Assembly: GCA_035267185.1 (NCBI GenBank)
Contig: DATFLY010000111.1
Location: 1-5,307, forward strand
Direction: 5' to 3'
Length of the DNA stretch: 5,307 nt
Origin: JAUIBE01 sp035267185
GTDB lineage: Bacteria; Pseudomonadota; Gammaproteobacteria; Xanthomonadales; SZUA-36
The notes under the pieces: model-generated
Seen by the model: the letters and a program-made list of their open reading frames with translations, nothing else
The model's database searches: none
What the model was told of the DNA's origin: nothing
Part shown: positions 1 to 5,100 of the stretch, piece by piece
How the letters are laid out: each line of letters begins with the position of its first letter
How positions within the stretch are numbered: the first letter of the stretch is position 1
Position numbers and translations under genes: made by a program

Positions 1-1338
1 ATCCACACGTGTGATGAGTCCGAGAAACTTCTCTTCATCCTTAACAATCGCGACAAAGTCTTTCTCGAAGATCGGCATCAGGTCAGTTACCGGAGCATCC
101 TTGTCAATAAAAGTCAGCTCAGAAACCATTGCCGAACGCACACTATCCTCAAACCGCGCTTTGGAATCGGTGATGGCCAGCAGAATGTCAGACTCATCGA
201 GGAAACCAACGATCTGGTCATCTTCGATTACCGGGAGCTGGGAAACGTCGTAAAGTTTCATCCGCGTGTAGGCATTGCCAAGCGGCTCATCCGGTCCGAC
301 CGTGATGGTGTCATGAGAATCGTATGGCCTTGCGATCAGGTCACGCAAGTCACCAAACTCTTCAAATTCGATAAAGCCCTGGTCGCGCATCCAGAAATCG
401 TTGTACATCTTGGAGAGGTAGCGATTGCCCGTATCACAACAAAATGTAATCACGCGCTTTGGCTCAGTCTGCTCCTGGCAGTATTTCAGCGCCGCAGCCA
501 GCAAAGTCCCTGTTGAAGATCCGCCAAGAATACCCTCACGTTTCAACAGTTCCCGGCCCAGCTCAAAACTTTCCTTGTCTGTAATCGCGTAGGCCTTGCT
601 GACGCGGGTAAAGTCACTGATGACCGGCAGGAAGTCCTCGCCAATGCCTTCAACCAGCCAACTGCTGCTCTTGGTCGAAAGCGTGCCTTCGTTAATGTAC
701 TCGGCCAGGATCGATCCTTTCGGATCAGCCAGAACAAGCTCAACATGCGGTGCAACACGGGCGAAATAGTCAGACAAACCAGTGACTGTGCCGCTGGAGC
801 CAACACCCAGCACAACGGCATCGACGTCCTCACCCATCTGTCGCCAGATCTCGGGCCCGGTGGATTCCTCGTGAGCCTTCGGGTTGGAAGGGTTGCCAAA
901 CTGGTTGATGAAGAAAGCATCATCCATTTCTTCGGCCAGGCGTTTCGCATAATCCTGGTAATAGTCCGGGTGGCCCTTGGCGACATCGGATCGGGTCAGC
1001 ACCACTTCCGCACCCATGGCCTTGAGGTTGGAAATTTTCTCGCGACTCATCTTGTCCGGAATCACCAGTACCAGTCGATAGCCTTTCTGGGCCGCGACCA
1101 GCGCCAGACCAAGGCCGGTGTTTCCGGCTGTGCCTTCGACGAGAGTAGAGCCGGGTTTCAGCTGACCACTCTGCTCGGCATCTTCGATCATTTTCAGACC
1201 AATACGGTCCTTGATGGATGCGCCGGGATTCTGGCTTTCCATTTTCATGAAGAGTGAACATAAGCCAGTGTCAAAGTGATTGATTTTAATCACCGGTGTA
1301 TCACCGATGAGTCCGAGAATGTTTTCGTGAATTTCCAT
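1..1338 (-). CDS. cbs: Cystathionine beta-synthase (PLP enzyme with C-terminal CBS-domain pair), 3' end cut by window
   Basis: This is an uninterrupted frame of 446 codons from ATG at 1338 to the window edge, with no stop reached. The family is usually about 455-460 residues in bacteria, so only a short tail should be missing. It is a fold-type II PLP enzyme that condenses serine (or an activated serine) with homocysteine to cystathionine in the cytosol, the first transsulfuration step. Visible motifs are PGASIKDR with the Schiff-base lysine K43, the substrate loop EGTAGNTG (68-75), the phosphate-binding loop GVGSSGTVTG (178-187), ADPKGSI (204-210), VEGIGEDF (229-236) and GGSS (272-275), whose serine should contact the PLP ring nitrogen. 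DTGNRYLSKMYNDFW (302-316) is typical of the family. Residues from about 335 to the end form a Bateman module of two CBS domains. There is no N-terminal heme domain, as expected in bacteria. A GGAA (1348-1351) nine bases before the ATG is a modest ribosome site. Cysteine synthase is the main alternative, but the CBS pair and EGIGEDF favour cystathionine beta-synthase. Confidence 0.93.
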   Translation of the reverse strand, partial: MEIHENILGLIGDTPVIKINHFDTGLCSLFMKMESQNPGASIKDRIGLKMIEDAEQSGQLKPGSTLVEGTAGNTGLGLALVAAQKGYRLVLVIPDKMSREKISNLKAMGAEVVLTRSDVAKGHPDYYQDYAKRLAEEMDDAFFINQFGNPSNPKAHEESTGPEIWRQMGEDVDAVVLGVGSSGTVTGLSDYFARVAPHVELVLADPKGSILAEYINEGTLSTKSSSWLVEGIGEDFLPVISDFTRVSKAYAITDKESFELGRELLKREGILGGSSTGTLLAAALKYCQEQTEPKRVITFCCDTGNRYLSKMYNDFWMRDQGFIEFEEFGDLRDLIARPYDSHDTITVGPDEPLGNAYTRMKLYDVSQLPVIEDDQIVGFLDESDILLAITDSKARFEDSVRSAMVSELTFIDKDAPVTDLMPIFEKDFVAIVKDEEKFLGLITRVD

Positions 1339-1350
1339 TGTTCAGTGTTC

Positions 1351-1383
1351 CAACAATAAACGGCCGGGTTTAACCCCGGCCGT
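1351..1383 (-). terminator. Rho-independent terminator after the ydcH-like gene, in the leader of cbs
   Basis: On the minus strand a perfect 9-bp stem ACGGCCGGG/CCCGGCCGT (1360-1383) with a six-base loop is followed by a moderately T-rich run, TTTATTGTTG. It starts 22 bases after the stop of the YdcH-like gene, the usual place for an intrinsic terminator. It also lies only 21 bases before the start codon of cbs. It must therefore either leak, be regulated, or be transcribed as part of a cbs leader. Confidence 0.72.
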
Positions 1384-1405
1384 AGTTTATTCGATCACCG
1401 CTGAT

Positions 1406-1618
1406 TCAGGCGTGTGAATCCATCATTCGTGCAAGCTGGTCTTTGGCAAATAGTTTTTCTTTTTTAAGCTTATGAAGAGCCATGTCATCCATGGGCGCGG
1501 TTCCGAGCTCCGCGGCCGTCACACGTTCGTCCAGTTCCTGATGCTTGTTGTAGACATTCAAAAACTCTTTGTTTTCTTTCAGCAATGTTTCCAGCTGATC
1601 CTTACGATGTTCAAACAT
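1406..1618 (-). CDS. YdcH/DUF465 family small protein
   Basis: This encodes a 70-residue, highly charged, all-helical protein with no signal peptide or membrane segment, so it is probably cytosolic. Length and pattern match the YdcH (DUF465) family: an N-terminal helix ending in a KHQELDERV-type segment (about 25-33), a short linker, then a second Lys/Glu-rich helix, LHKLKKEKLFAKDQLARMM (48-66). The two helices probably form an antiparallel hairpin or coiled coil. The biochemical role of the family is not established and I do not assign one. The start is secure because a perfect GGAGG sits six bases upstream. The gene appears to be a single unit: a structured non-coding stretch precedes it and a GC-rich hairpin follows it, although cbs lies just downstream. 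Confidence 0.88.
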   Translation of the reverse strand: MFEHRKDQLETLLKENKEFLNVYNKHQELDERVTAAELGTAPMDDMALHKLKKEKLFAKDQLARMMDSHA

Positions 1619-1624
1619 ATACGT

Positions 1625-1629
1625 CCTCC
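1625..1629 (-). promoter_or_regulatory. Strong Shine-Dalgarno site of the ydcH-like gene
   Basis: The minus strand reads GGAGG six bases before the ATG at 1618. This is the clearest ribosome-binding site in the window; it fixes the start and suggests efficient translation of the small protein. Confidence 0.85.
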
Positions 1630-1718
1630 GAATTCAAAAACATACGCGAATTATTGGCGCTGACCCATAGCGGTGCGCACGTGCTTTGTACGTGTTTGGT
1701 GAGTGATTTAGATGAAAT

Positions 1719-1792
1719 GAAAAACGGCTGACAGGTGCAAAAACAAACTGGATGAGAGGCAAATACGCCTTCATCCACGAACACCGTTTTTC
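1719..1792. repeat. Nine-base inverted repeat enclosing the terminator hairpin
   Basis: GAAAAACGG (1719-1727) and CCGTTTTTC (1784-1792) are exact reverse complements and bracket the hairpin at 1749-1777, so the RNA could fold into a nested structure. In the minus direction the far arm ends in a run of five T, which might act as a back-up terminator. No flanking target duplication is visible, so a miniature transposon is not supported. Confidence 0.55.
1738..1777 (-). terminator. Intrinsic terminator (lipoprotein operon 3' end or small RNA end)
   Basis: On the minus strand TGGATGA-AGGC pairs with GCCT-C-TCATCCA: 11 base pairs with one bulged base and a six-base loop (1749-1777). It is followed at once by GTTTGTTTTTG (1738-1748). 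Stem plus T-tract has the form of a rho-independent terminator. The hairpin lies about 180 bases beyond the stop of the OmpA-type lipoprotein gene, and no better terminator was seen closer to that stop. It could end that operon with a long 3' UTR, or end a separate short transcript. Confidence 0.7.
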
Positions 1793-1811
1793 TTTGGGGA
1801 AACCATGGTTT
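1738..1811 (-). ncRNA. Possible small RNA, about 70-75 nt (speculative)
   Basis: On the minus strand TTGCCC (1841-1846) and TAGTGT (1818-1823) are spaced by exactly 17 bases in an AT-rich context. Initiation about seven bases later would give a transcript from near 1811 through the palindrome AAACCATGGTTT (1800-1811) to the hairpin/T-tract at 1738-1777. The terminator is convincing. The promoter is weak, and the -10 box matches consensus at only about half its positions. The same structure is explained equally well as the 3' UTR of the lipoprotein operon. No known RNA family is recognised. Confidence 0.22.
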
Positions 1812-1893
1812 GAAGAAACACTAACTCAAAATTAAAAATTGGGCAAGAAAATTGAGTCTCGCTTTCCTGCTCCACCGGTAAATTTTGCTAATG

Positions 1894-1913
1894 AAGGTGG
1901 CCTAAGGTGACCT
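1894..1913. repeat. Tandem 10-base repeat AAGGTGGCCT/AAGGTGACCT
   Basis: Two adjacent 10-base units differ at one position. The core of the second, AGGTGACCT, is palindromic around its central base, and the first is nearly so. A 10-base period places both copies on the same helix face, as in some tandem operator sites. The repeat lies about 40 bases after the OmpA-type gene stop and about 50 bases upstream (minus direction) of the weak promoter-like pair. Chance is possible for so short a repeat. Confidence 0.4.
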
Positions 1914-1954
1914 CGTTGGTTGGTTACGTAAAAACCGCAATACCTCGAAGGGTT

Positions 1955-2953
1955 TCAAGAGCCCTGGTCGTCCAGGAGAATGACATCGACCCTGCGGTTT
2001 CTGCTGCGGCCTTCCTCGGTGTCATTGCTCGCTATGGGAAAGTCCTCTCCCATTCCGACTGAAGTAATCCTTGATGCCTCCACCCCAAAACTGACCAGTG
2101 CTTCCAGCACCGCATCTGCCCTTTGCTGGGAAAGCCTGAGATTGGTTTCACTGCTGCCAGTCGAGTCAGTGTGCCCTTCAATGCGAATCTTCTTGTCGGG
2201 CTCGGTTTGTAACAGGTCAACCACTTCCTCGATGCTGGTAACAGCCTCCGAGACCAGGCTGGTCTCACCAGACTCAAACAAAACATCGCCCAATGTCACA
2301 ACCACACCGCTCTCAGTTTCCCGAAGCTGGAGGTTTTCCAATTGGCGTCGCAGACTCTCAGCCTGTTGTGACGCAAGGTCAGCTTCGCGTTTGGCCAGCT
2401 CAGCAGCGGTTGCGCTGCTTTCTGCCAAAGCCTTGGCCTGCTGCGCCTCCTCACGTGCCTGTTGCGCTGTCAGATTCGACTGCTGTTCCCTTTGAAGAGC
2501 TTCGGCTGCCTCGATTCGCGCTCGCTCTGCGTCCTCGGCGGTGGCCTGGGACATCATTCTTGCCTGCTCGGCCTCCATTCTTGCCTGTTCTGCCTCGAGC
2601 TGACTGGCCCAAACCAGCAAGGTGTTTCTCTCTGCCTCGAGCCGGTCATATTCGGCTTCATACTGTTCATGTTGCGCCACGGTGCGTGCAATCTGGATTC
2701 GCCTGTCAGCCATGTAAATCAGGTGGATGCGTTGTGTTTCGTTGCCCTGCGCCTGCTCTGCCTGGCGCAAAGCCCGCTCCGCTTCGCCCAGTGCGAGTGG
2801 TGCGTAACCCCGCAGATCCTCATCTGCCTTGAGTTGTTCAAGTTCGCTGCGGACCTGCTCCAGGGCCAGGTCTTTCTTTGGCTGGCCGGCACAGGCGGCC
2901 AGCAGCAGCGTCGCTGAAAATGCGAGGATCAGTGTGATCGGACGCCGGCTCAT
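1955..2953 (-). CDS. OmpA-family lipoprotein with DUF4398-like helical domain, coiled coil and peptidoglycan-binding domain
   Basis: This 332-residue protein starts with a lipoprotein signal peptide: basic MSRRP, a hydrophobic stretch and lipobox LAAC with C21 as the lipidated residue. Ala follows the Cys, so outer-membrane sorting is expected. Residues about 28-112 form a helical DUF4398-like domain. Residues about 115-212 are a Glu/Gln/Ala/Arg-rich coiled coil containing two EAEQARM units. Residues about 215-330 are an OmpA C-terminal domain: VLFESGE (224-230), EGHTDSTG (259-266), NLRLSQQRA (271-279) and NRRVDV (319-324). D263 and R278 have the 15-residue spacing of the pair that holds diaminopimelate in OmpA proteins, so it should tether the outer membrane to peptidoglycan from the periplasmic side. 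There is no beta-barrel. Its ATG overlaps the upstream lipoprotein stop (ATGA), so the two are probably translationally coupled. The N-terminal part resembles that upstream neighbour. The precise role is unknown. Confidence 0.9.
   Translation of the reverse strand: MSRRPITLILAFSATLLLAACAGQPKKDLALEQVRSELEQLKADEDLRGYAPLALGEAERALRQAEQAQGNETQRIHLIYMADRRIQIARTVAQHEQYEAEYDRLEAERNTLLVWASQLEAEQARMEAEQARMMSQATAEDAERARIEAAEALQREQQSNLTAQQAREEAQQAKALAESSATAAELAKREADLASQQAESLRRQLENLQLRETESGVVVTLGDVLFESGETSLVSEAVTSIEEVVDLLQTEPDKKIRIEGHTDSTGSSETNLRLSQQRADAVLEALVSFGVEASRITSVGMGEDFPIASNDTEEGRSRNRRVDVILLDDQGS
2555..2596 (-). repeat. Two tandem 21-base units inside the coiled coil
   Basis: Units at 2555-2575 and 2576-2596 are identical at 19 of 21 bases and encode EAEQARM twice (residues 120-126 and 127-133). 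Seven residues is exactly one coiled-coil heptad, so unit gain or loss would lengthen or shorten the rod without breaking frame or register. Confidence 0.9.
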
Positions 2954-3315
2954 TCCGGTGTCTCGCCATAGGTGCGTTCAAAATCCTCGCGCAGAATTTC
3001 ATTCTGCCTGGAGAGTTCTGTAACCTTGTTTCGAATTTCAGCGGTGCGGGTTTTTTCGATAGCAAGTTCCGAATTGATCTCGGATTGCTCAATCAGAACA
3101 ATTGTCTTGTCCCATTGTTTGTATTCTTCACCCTTGCGGGCCTCGGCCAGTTTCTCTCGGGCAAATCGCAGCTCCACGGGCGCATTTTCCTCTGCGCCAG
3201 CTCTCACCGCTGCCTCGATGGCCTGCTCGGCATCCCCGAAAGCATCGGGGTGAGGTCTGGGTGATGCGCACGATGCCAGAAGTGCTGAAAGGAGAACCAG
3301 GGCTGTTTTCTTCAT
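2950..3315 (-). CDS. Small DUF4398-like lipoprotein
   Basis: This is a 121-residue protein if started at the ATG at 3315. That start is chosen because it gives a complete lipoprotein signal, MKKTALVLLSALLASC, with lipobox LASC and C16 lipidated. An upstream ATG at 3465 would add 50 residues, run into maiA and hide the signal. The mature part is charged and helical (about 25-115), with a pattern (APVELRFAREKLAEA, then a long Glu/Arg/Lys helix) like residues about 50-115 of the downstream OmpA-type lipoprotein, so the two look paralogous. Both fit the DUF4398 type, whose function is not established. Ala and Ser follow the Cys, so outer-membrane, periplasm-facing anchoring is expected. The stop overlaps the next start by four bases (ATGA). 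No good Shine-Dalgarno is visible. A promoter in the gap just upstream probably drives the pair. Confidence 0.87.
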   Translation of the reverse strand: MKKTALVLLSALLASCASPRPHPDAFGDAEQAIEAAVRAGAEENAPVELRFAREKLAEARKGEEYKQWDKTIVLIEQSEINSELAIEKTRTAEIRNKVTELSRQNEILREDFERTYGETPE

Positions 3316-3316
3316 A

Positions 3317-3339
3317 TTTATCGTCTGGGTTTTATCGTC
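3317..3339 (-). repeat. Direct repeat GACGATAAA in the leader of the small lipoprotein gene
   Basis: Two exact copies of GACGATAAA (3317-3325 and 3331-3339, minus strand) lie 14 bases apart between the predicted transcription start and the ATG, the second copy ending one base before the start codon. No purine-rich ribosome site stands between them, so the repeat occupies the whole ribosome-landing region. A role is unknown and chance is possible. Confidence 0.45.
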
Positions 3340-3358
3340 GGGCCGGGTGAGTAGGCAG

Positions 3359-3387
3359 ATTATGAACCAACAGGCAGCGGCTGTGAA
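3359..3387 (-). promoter_or_regulatory. Sigma70-type promoter of the lipoprotein pair
   Basis: On the minus strand -35 TTCACA (3382-3387, five of six consensus bases) is separated by exactly 17 bases from -10 CATAAT (3359-3364, five of six). Transcription would start near 3352, giving a leader of about 35-40 bases before the ATG at 3315. It lies in the 83-base gap after maiA, implying that the lipoprotein genes are not only read through from the homogentisate operon. No clear terminator was seen in the gap, so read-through may also occur. Confidence 0.65.
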
Positions 3388-3398
3388 TCGTCTTGTGA

Positions 3399-4079
3399 TT
3401 AACTTTCCTGCGAGTCCGGCTGATTTTCCGGTGCCGCAGCGATGAAAGGCTGTAGTGCCCTGCATCTTGCCGTGATTTCCTGTATCCGTGGATATCGACC
3501 CAGGTCACAACTGAATCGTTCCGCATTATAGACCTGTGGTACCAGGAAACAATCGGCCAGGCCGGGGGTGTCACCATGACAATAGAGTCCTGTAAATGAT
3601 GCGTCACCCAGCCACTCTTCAAATGCTGAAAAGCCGCGCTCGACCCAGTGTCCGTACCAGTCTGCAACCTCGGATTCACCTGCCCCAAGACCGGTCTTGA
3701 GGTATTTCAGAACAGCGAGATTATTCAGCGGCTGCACCTCGCATGCGATGCCCAGTGCCATCGCCCGAACCCGTGCCCTGCCTGAAAAAGACTCTGGCAA
3801 CAGGGGGTAATCGGGATATATTTCTTCTAGGTATTCACAAATGGCAAGAGATTCTGCAATCACGTGGTCACCGTGAACCAGCGACGGAACCAGGCCCAAT
3901 GGATTTAGCCTGCGATATTCATGACTGTGCTGCTCACCACCATTACGAACGAGGTGTACCGGCTGCTGGCTGTATTTCAGGCCTTTCAGGTTGAGTGCGA
4001 TGCGTACCCGATAAGCAGAAGAACTGCGCCAGTAACCATAAAGTACCAATTCAGCCAAGCCAGCCCCAGCCTCAGTCAT
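3399..4079 (-). CDS. maiA: Maleylacetoacetate isomerase (zeta-class glutathione transferase)
   Basis: This encodes a 226-residue cytosolic protein of normal family length, catalysing glutathione-dependent cis-trans isomerisation of maleylacetoacetate to fumarylacetoacetate. The N-terminal thioredoxin-like domain shows the zeta signature YGYWRSSSAYRVRIALNLKGL (from residue 14), the NPLGLVPSL segment (59-67) with the cis-proline P65, and AESLAICEYLEE (75-86), where E76-S77 should bind the glutathione glutamyl group. The helical C-terminal domain has VQPLNNLAVLKYL (115-127) and TPGLADCFLVPQVYNAERF (171-189), both typical of MaiA. The cysteine of the eukaryotic SSC motif is serine here, a substitution common in bacteria; the catalytic serines remain. 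The ATG lies inside the end of the fah gene (8-base overlap), so translation is probably coupled. No strong ribosome site is visible. The first ten residues exceed the usual N-terminus, so a TTG a few codons in is a possible alternative start. Confidence 0.94.
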   Translation of the reverse strand: MTEAGAGLAELVLYGYWRSSSAYRVRIALNLKGLKYSQQPVHLVRNGGEQHSHEYRRLNPLGLVPSLVHGDHVIAESLAICEYLEEIYPDYPLLPESFSGRARVRAMALGIACEVQPLNNLAVLKYLKTGLGAGESEVADWYGHWVERGFSAFEEWLGDASFTGLYCHGDTPGLADCFLVPQVYNAERFSCDLGRYPRIQEITARCRALQPFIAAAPENQPDSQES

Positions 4080-5055
4080 ATTTCTTTATCACCTGCTCGA
4101 TCGCCCCGAAGATGGATTGTCCGGACGCATCCATCATGTCGATTCGGATGGTGTCACCAAATTGCATGAACGGCGTTACGGGTTTTCCTGAGTCAATAAT
4201 CTCCAGCATGCGTTTTTCGGCCAGGCATGAAGCGCCAACCGATGTGTCCTGGTTGGCGATGGTGCCTGAACCAACAATTGTGCCTGCAGCCAAAGGCCGC
4301 GTCCGCGCGGCATGTGCCACCAGTTGCGCAAAGTTGAACTGCATGTCTGTGCCGGCGTCGGGCTCGCCAAACCACTCACCATTGAGTTGTGAATGAAGCG
4401 GCAGGTGCAGCACGGTGTTTTGCCATGCGTCTGCGAGTTCATCGGGCGTGACCAACACAGGAGAAAGTGCAGAACGTGGTTTGGATTGCAGAAACCCGAA
4501 CCCCTTGGCTAACTCGCCGGGAATGAGATTGCGCAGGCTGACATCGTTCACCAGTCCAATAAGCTGGATGTGAGACGCAGCCCCTTCTGCTGACACTGCC
4601 ATGGGGACATCATCTGTTACCACCACAACTTCAGCTTCAAAATCGATTCCGTATTCCTCACTGGGTACCGGGACCGGATCTCGAGGACCCAGGAAACCAG
4701 CAGAAACTGCCTGGTACATCAGTGGATCCTCATAAAAAGATTCCGGTACCTCGGCACCGCGTGCTTTTCGAACACGTTCCACATGTGGAAGGTAAGCACT
4801 GCCATCGACGAATTCATAAGCACGGGGCAATGGCGATGCCAGTAAAGAAAAATCCAGCGCAACGGTATTTTCACATTCGCCATTATTCAGGGAATGTGAG
4901 AGCTCGTTGAGCCGGGGGGCTGCATTGTCCCAGTCATCGAGTGCCTGCTGCAGGGTGGGCGCAATGCCAACGGCAACAACATACTTTTTGAGCACTCGAT
5001 CAACGACAATCAATGTGCCGTCACGACCGCCTGCCTTAAGTGAGGCGAGTTTCAT
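4072..5055 (-). CDS. Fumarylacetoacetate hydrolase family protein
   Basis: This encodes a 327-residue cytosolic hydrolase that should cleave fumarylacetoacetate to fumarate and acetoacetate, the last step of the homogentisate pathway. The FAH fold shows DFEAEVVVV (138-146) with metal ligands E140 and E142, LVNDVSLRN (168-176) with ligand D171, a conserved lysine in LQSKPRSALSPV (K192) and the GSGTIAN loop (262-268). FYEDPLMYQ (107-115) occupies the region that supplies the first metal ligand in the animal enzyme. The catalytic histidine of animal FAH is not evident there, as in other bacterial proteins of this shorter type. The animal enzyme is about 420 residues and has a separate N-terminal domain. 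Position between hmgA and maiA makes the fumarylacetoacetate assignment much more likely than other FAH-superfamily activities. An AGAGGA ribosome site lies seven bases upstream of the ATG. The stop overlaps the start of maiA. Confidence 0.92.
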   Translation of the reverse strand: MKLASLKAGGRDGTLIVVDRVLKKYVVAVGIAPTLQQALDDWDNAAPRLNELSHSLNNGECENTVALDFSLLASPLPRAYEFVDGSAYLPHVERVRKARGAEVPESFYEDPLMYQAVSAGFLGPRDPVPVPSEEYGIDFEAEVVVVTDDVPMAVSAEGAASHIQLIGLVNDVSLRNLIPGELAKGFGFLQSKPRSALSPVLVTPDELADAWQNTVLHLPLHSQLNGEWFGEPDAGTDMQFNFAQLVAHAARTRPLAAGTIVGSGTIANQDTSVGASCLAEKRMLEIIDSGKPVTPFMQFGDTIRIDMMDASGQSIFGAIEQVIKKYD

Positions 5056-5062
5056 AAATCAA

Positions 5063-5068
5063 TCCTCT
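5063..5068 (-). promoter_or_regulatory. Shine-Dalgarno site of the fumarylacetoacetate hydrolase gene
   Basis: The minus strand reads AGAGGA seven bases before the ATG at 5055. It supports this start codon. The rest of the 45-base gap to the hmgA stop shows no hairpin or promoter, consistent with one operon. Confidence 0.75.
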
Positions 5069-5100
5069 TAATCTTTGAATTCTGATGAATGTTTTGTGAC

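Larger units (their letters stand above)
1619..1954. other. 336-base gene-free region between the OmpA-type lipoprotein gene and the ydcH-like gene
   Basis: No credible protein gene is found on either strand. Reading in the minus direction it holds, in order, a tandem 10-base repeat (1894-1913), an AT-rich block with a weak promoter-like pair (1818-1846), a 12-base palindrome (1800-1811), a hairpin with T-tract (1738-1777) lying inside a wider 9-base inverted repeat (1719-1727 with 1784-1792), and then the presumed promoter zone of the ydcH-like gene. That zone includes overlapping short palindromes GTGCGCAC and GCACGTGC (1673-1684). I could not pick a convincing promoter for the ydcH-like gene; an AATAAT lies about 20 bases upstream of its GGAGG but lacks a good -35 partner. 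Confidence 0.7.

Noticed and set aside
745..1257. 170-codon open frame on the plus strand
   Set aside because: It is antisense to cbs, whose frame contains all the conserved PLP-enzyme motifs. The plus-strand protein has no recognisable domain or ribosome site.
920..1261. Minus-strand frames at 920-1261 and 543-986 suggesting a frameshifted gene
   Set aside because: These are alternative frames within cbs. The correct frame reads continuously from 1338 to the window edge, so there is no frameshift.
1673..1693. Overlapping palindromes GTGCGCAC/GCACGTGC and a nearby ACGTG
   Set aside because: These are short, GC-rich and without a T-tract or a well-placed promoter. They are too weak to call as an operator or hairpin on their own.
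1719..1792. Miniature inverted-repeat transposable element
   Set aside because: The 9-base arms have no flanking target-site duplication and no second copy in the window. The inner hairpin with T-tract is better explained as a terminator.
1771..1806. Eleven-codon minus-strand frame MVSPKKNGVRG starting in the palindrome
   Set aside because: It has no ribosome-binding site and is of chance length; its stop falls inside the terminator stem. It is not supportable as a gene.
1980..2832. Overlapping long plus-strand frames of 171 and 179 codons
   Set aside because: Both lie antisense to the OmpA-type lipoprotein. Low-complexity Ser/Ala/Cys/Leu-rich and Pro/Arg-rich composition is what the repetitive coiled-coil codons give when read backwards.
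3316..3465. Upstream extension of the small lipoprotein to an ATG at 3465
   Set aside because: It would add 50 residues overlapping maiA, bury the lipoprotein signal and make the promoter region coding. The ATG at 3315 gives a standard signal peptide and lipobox.
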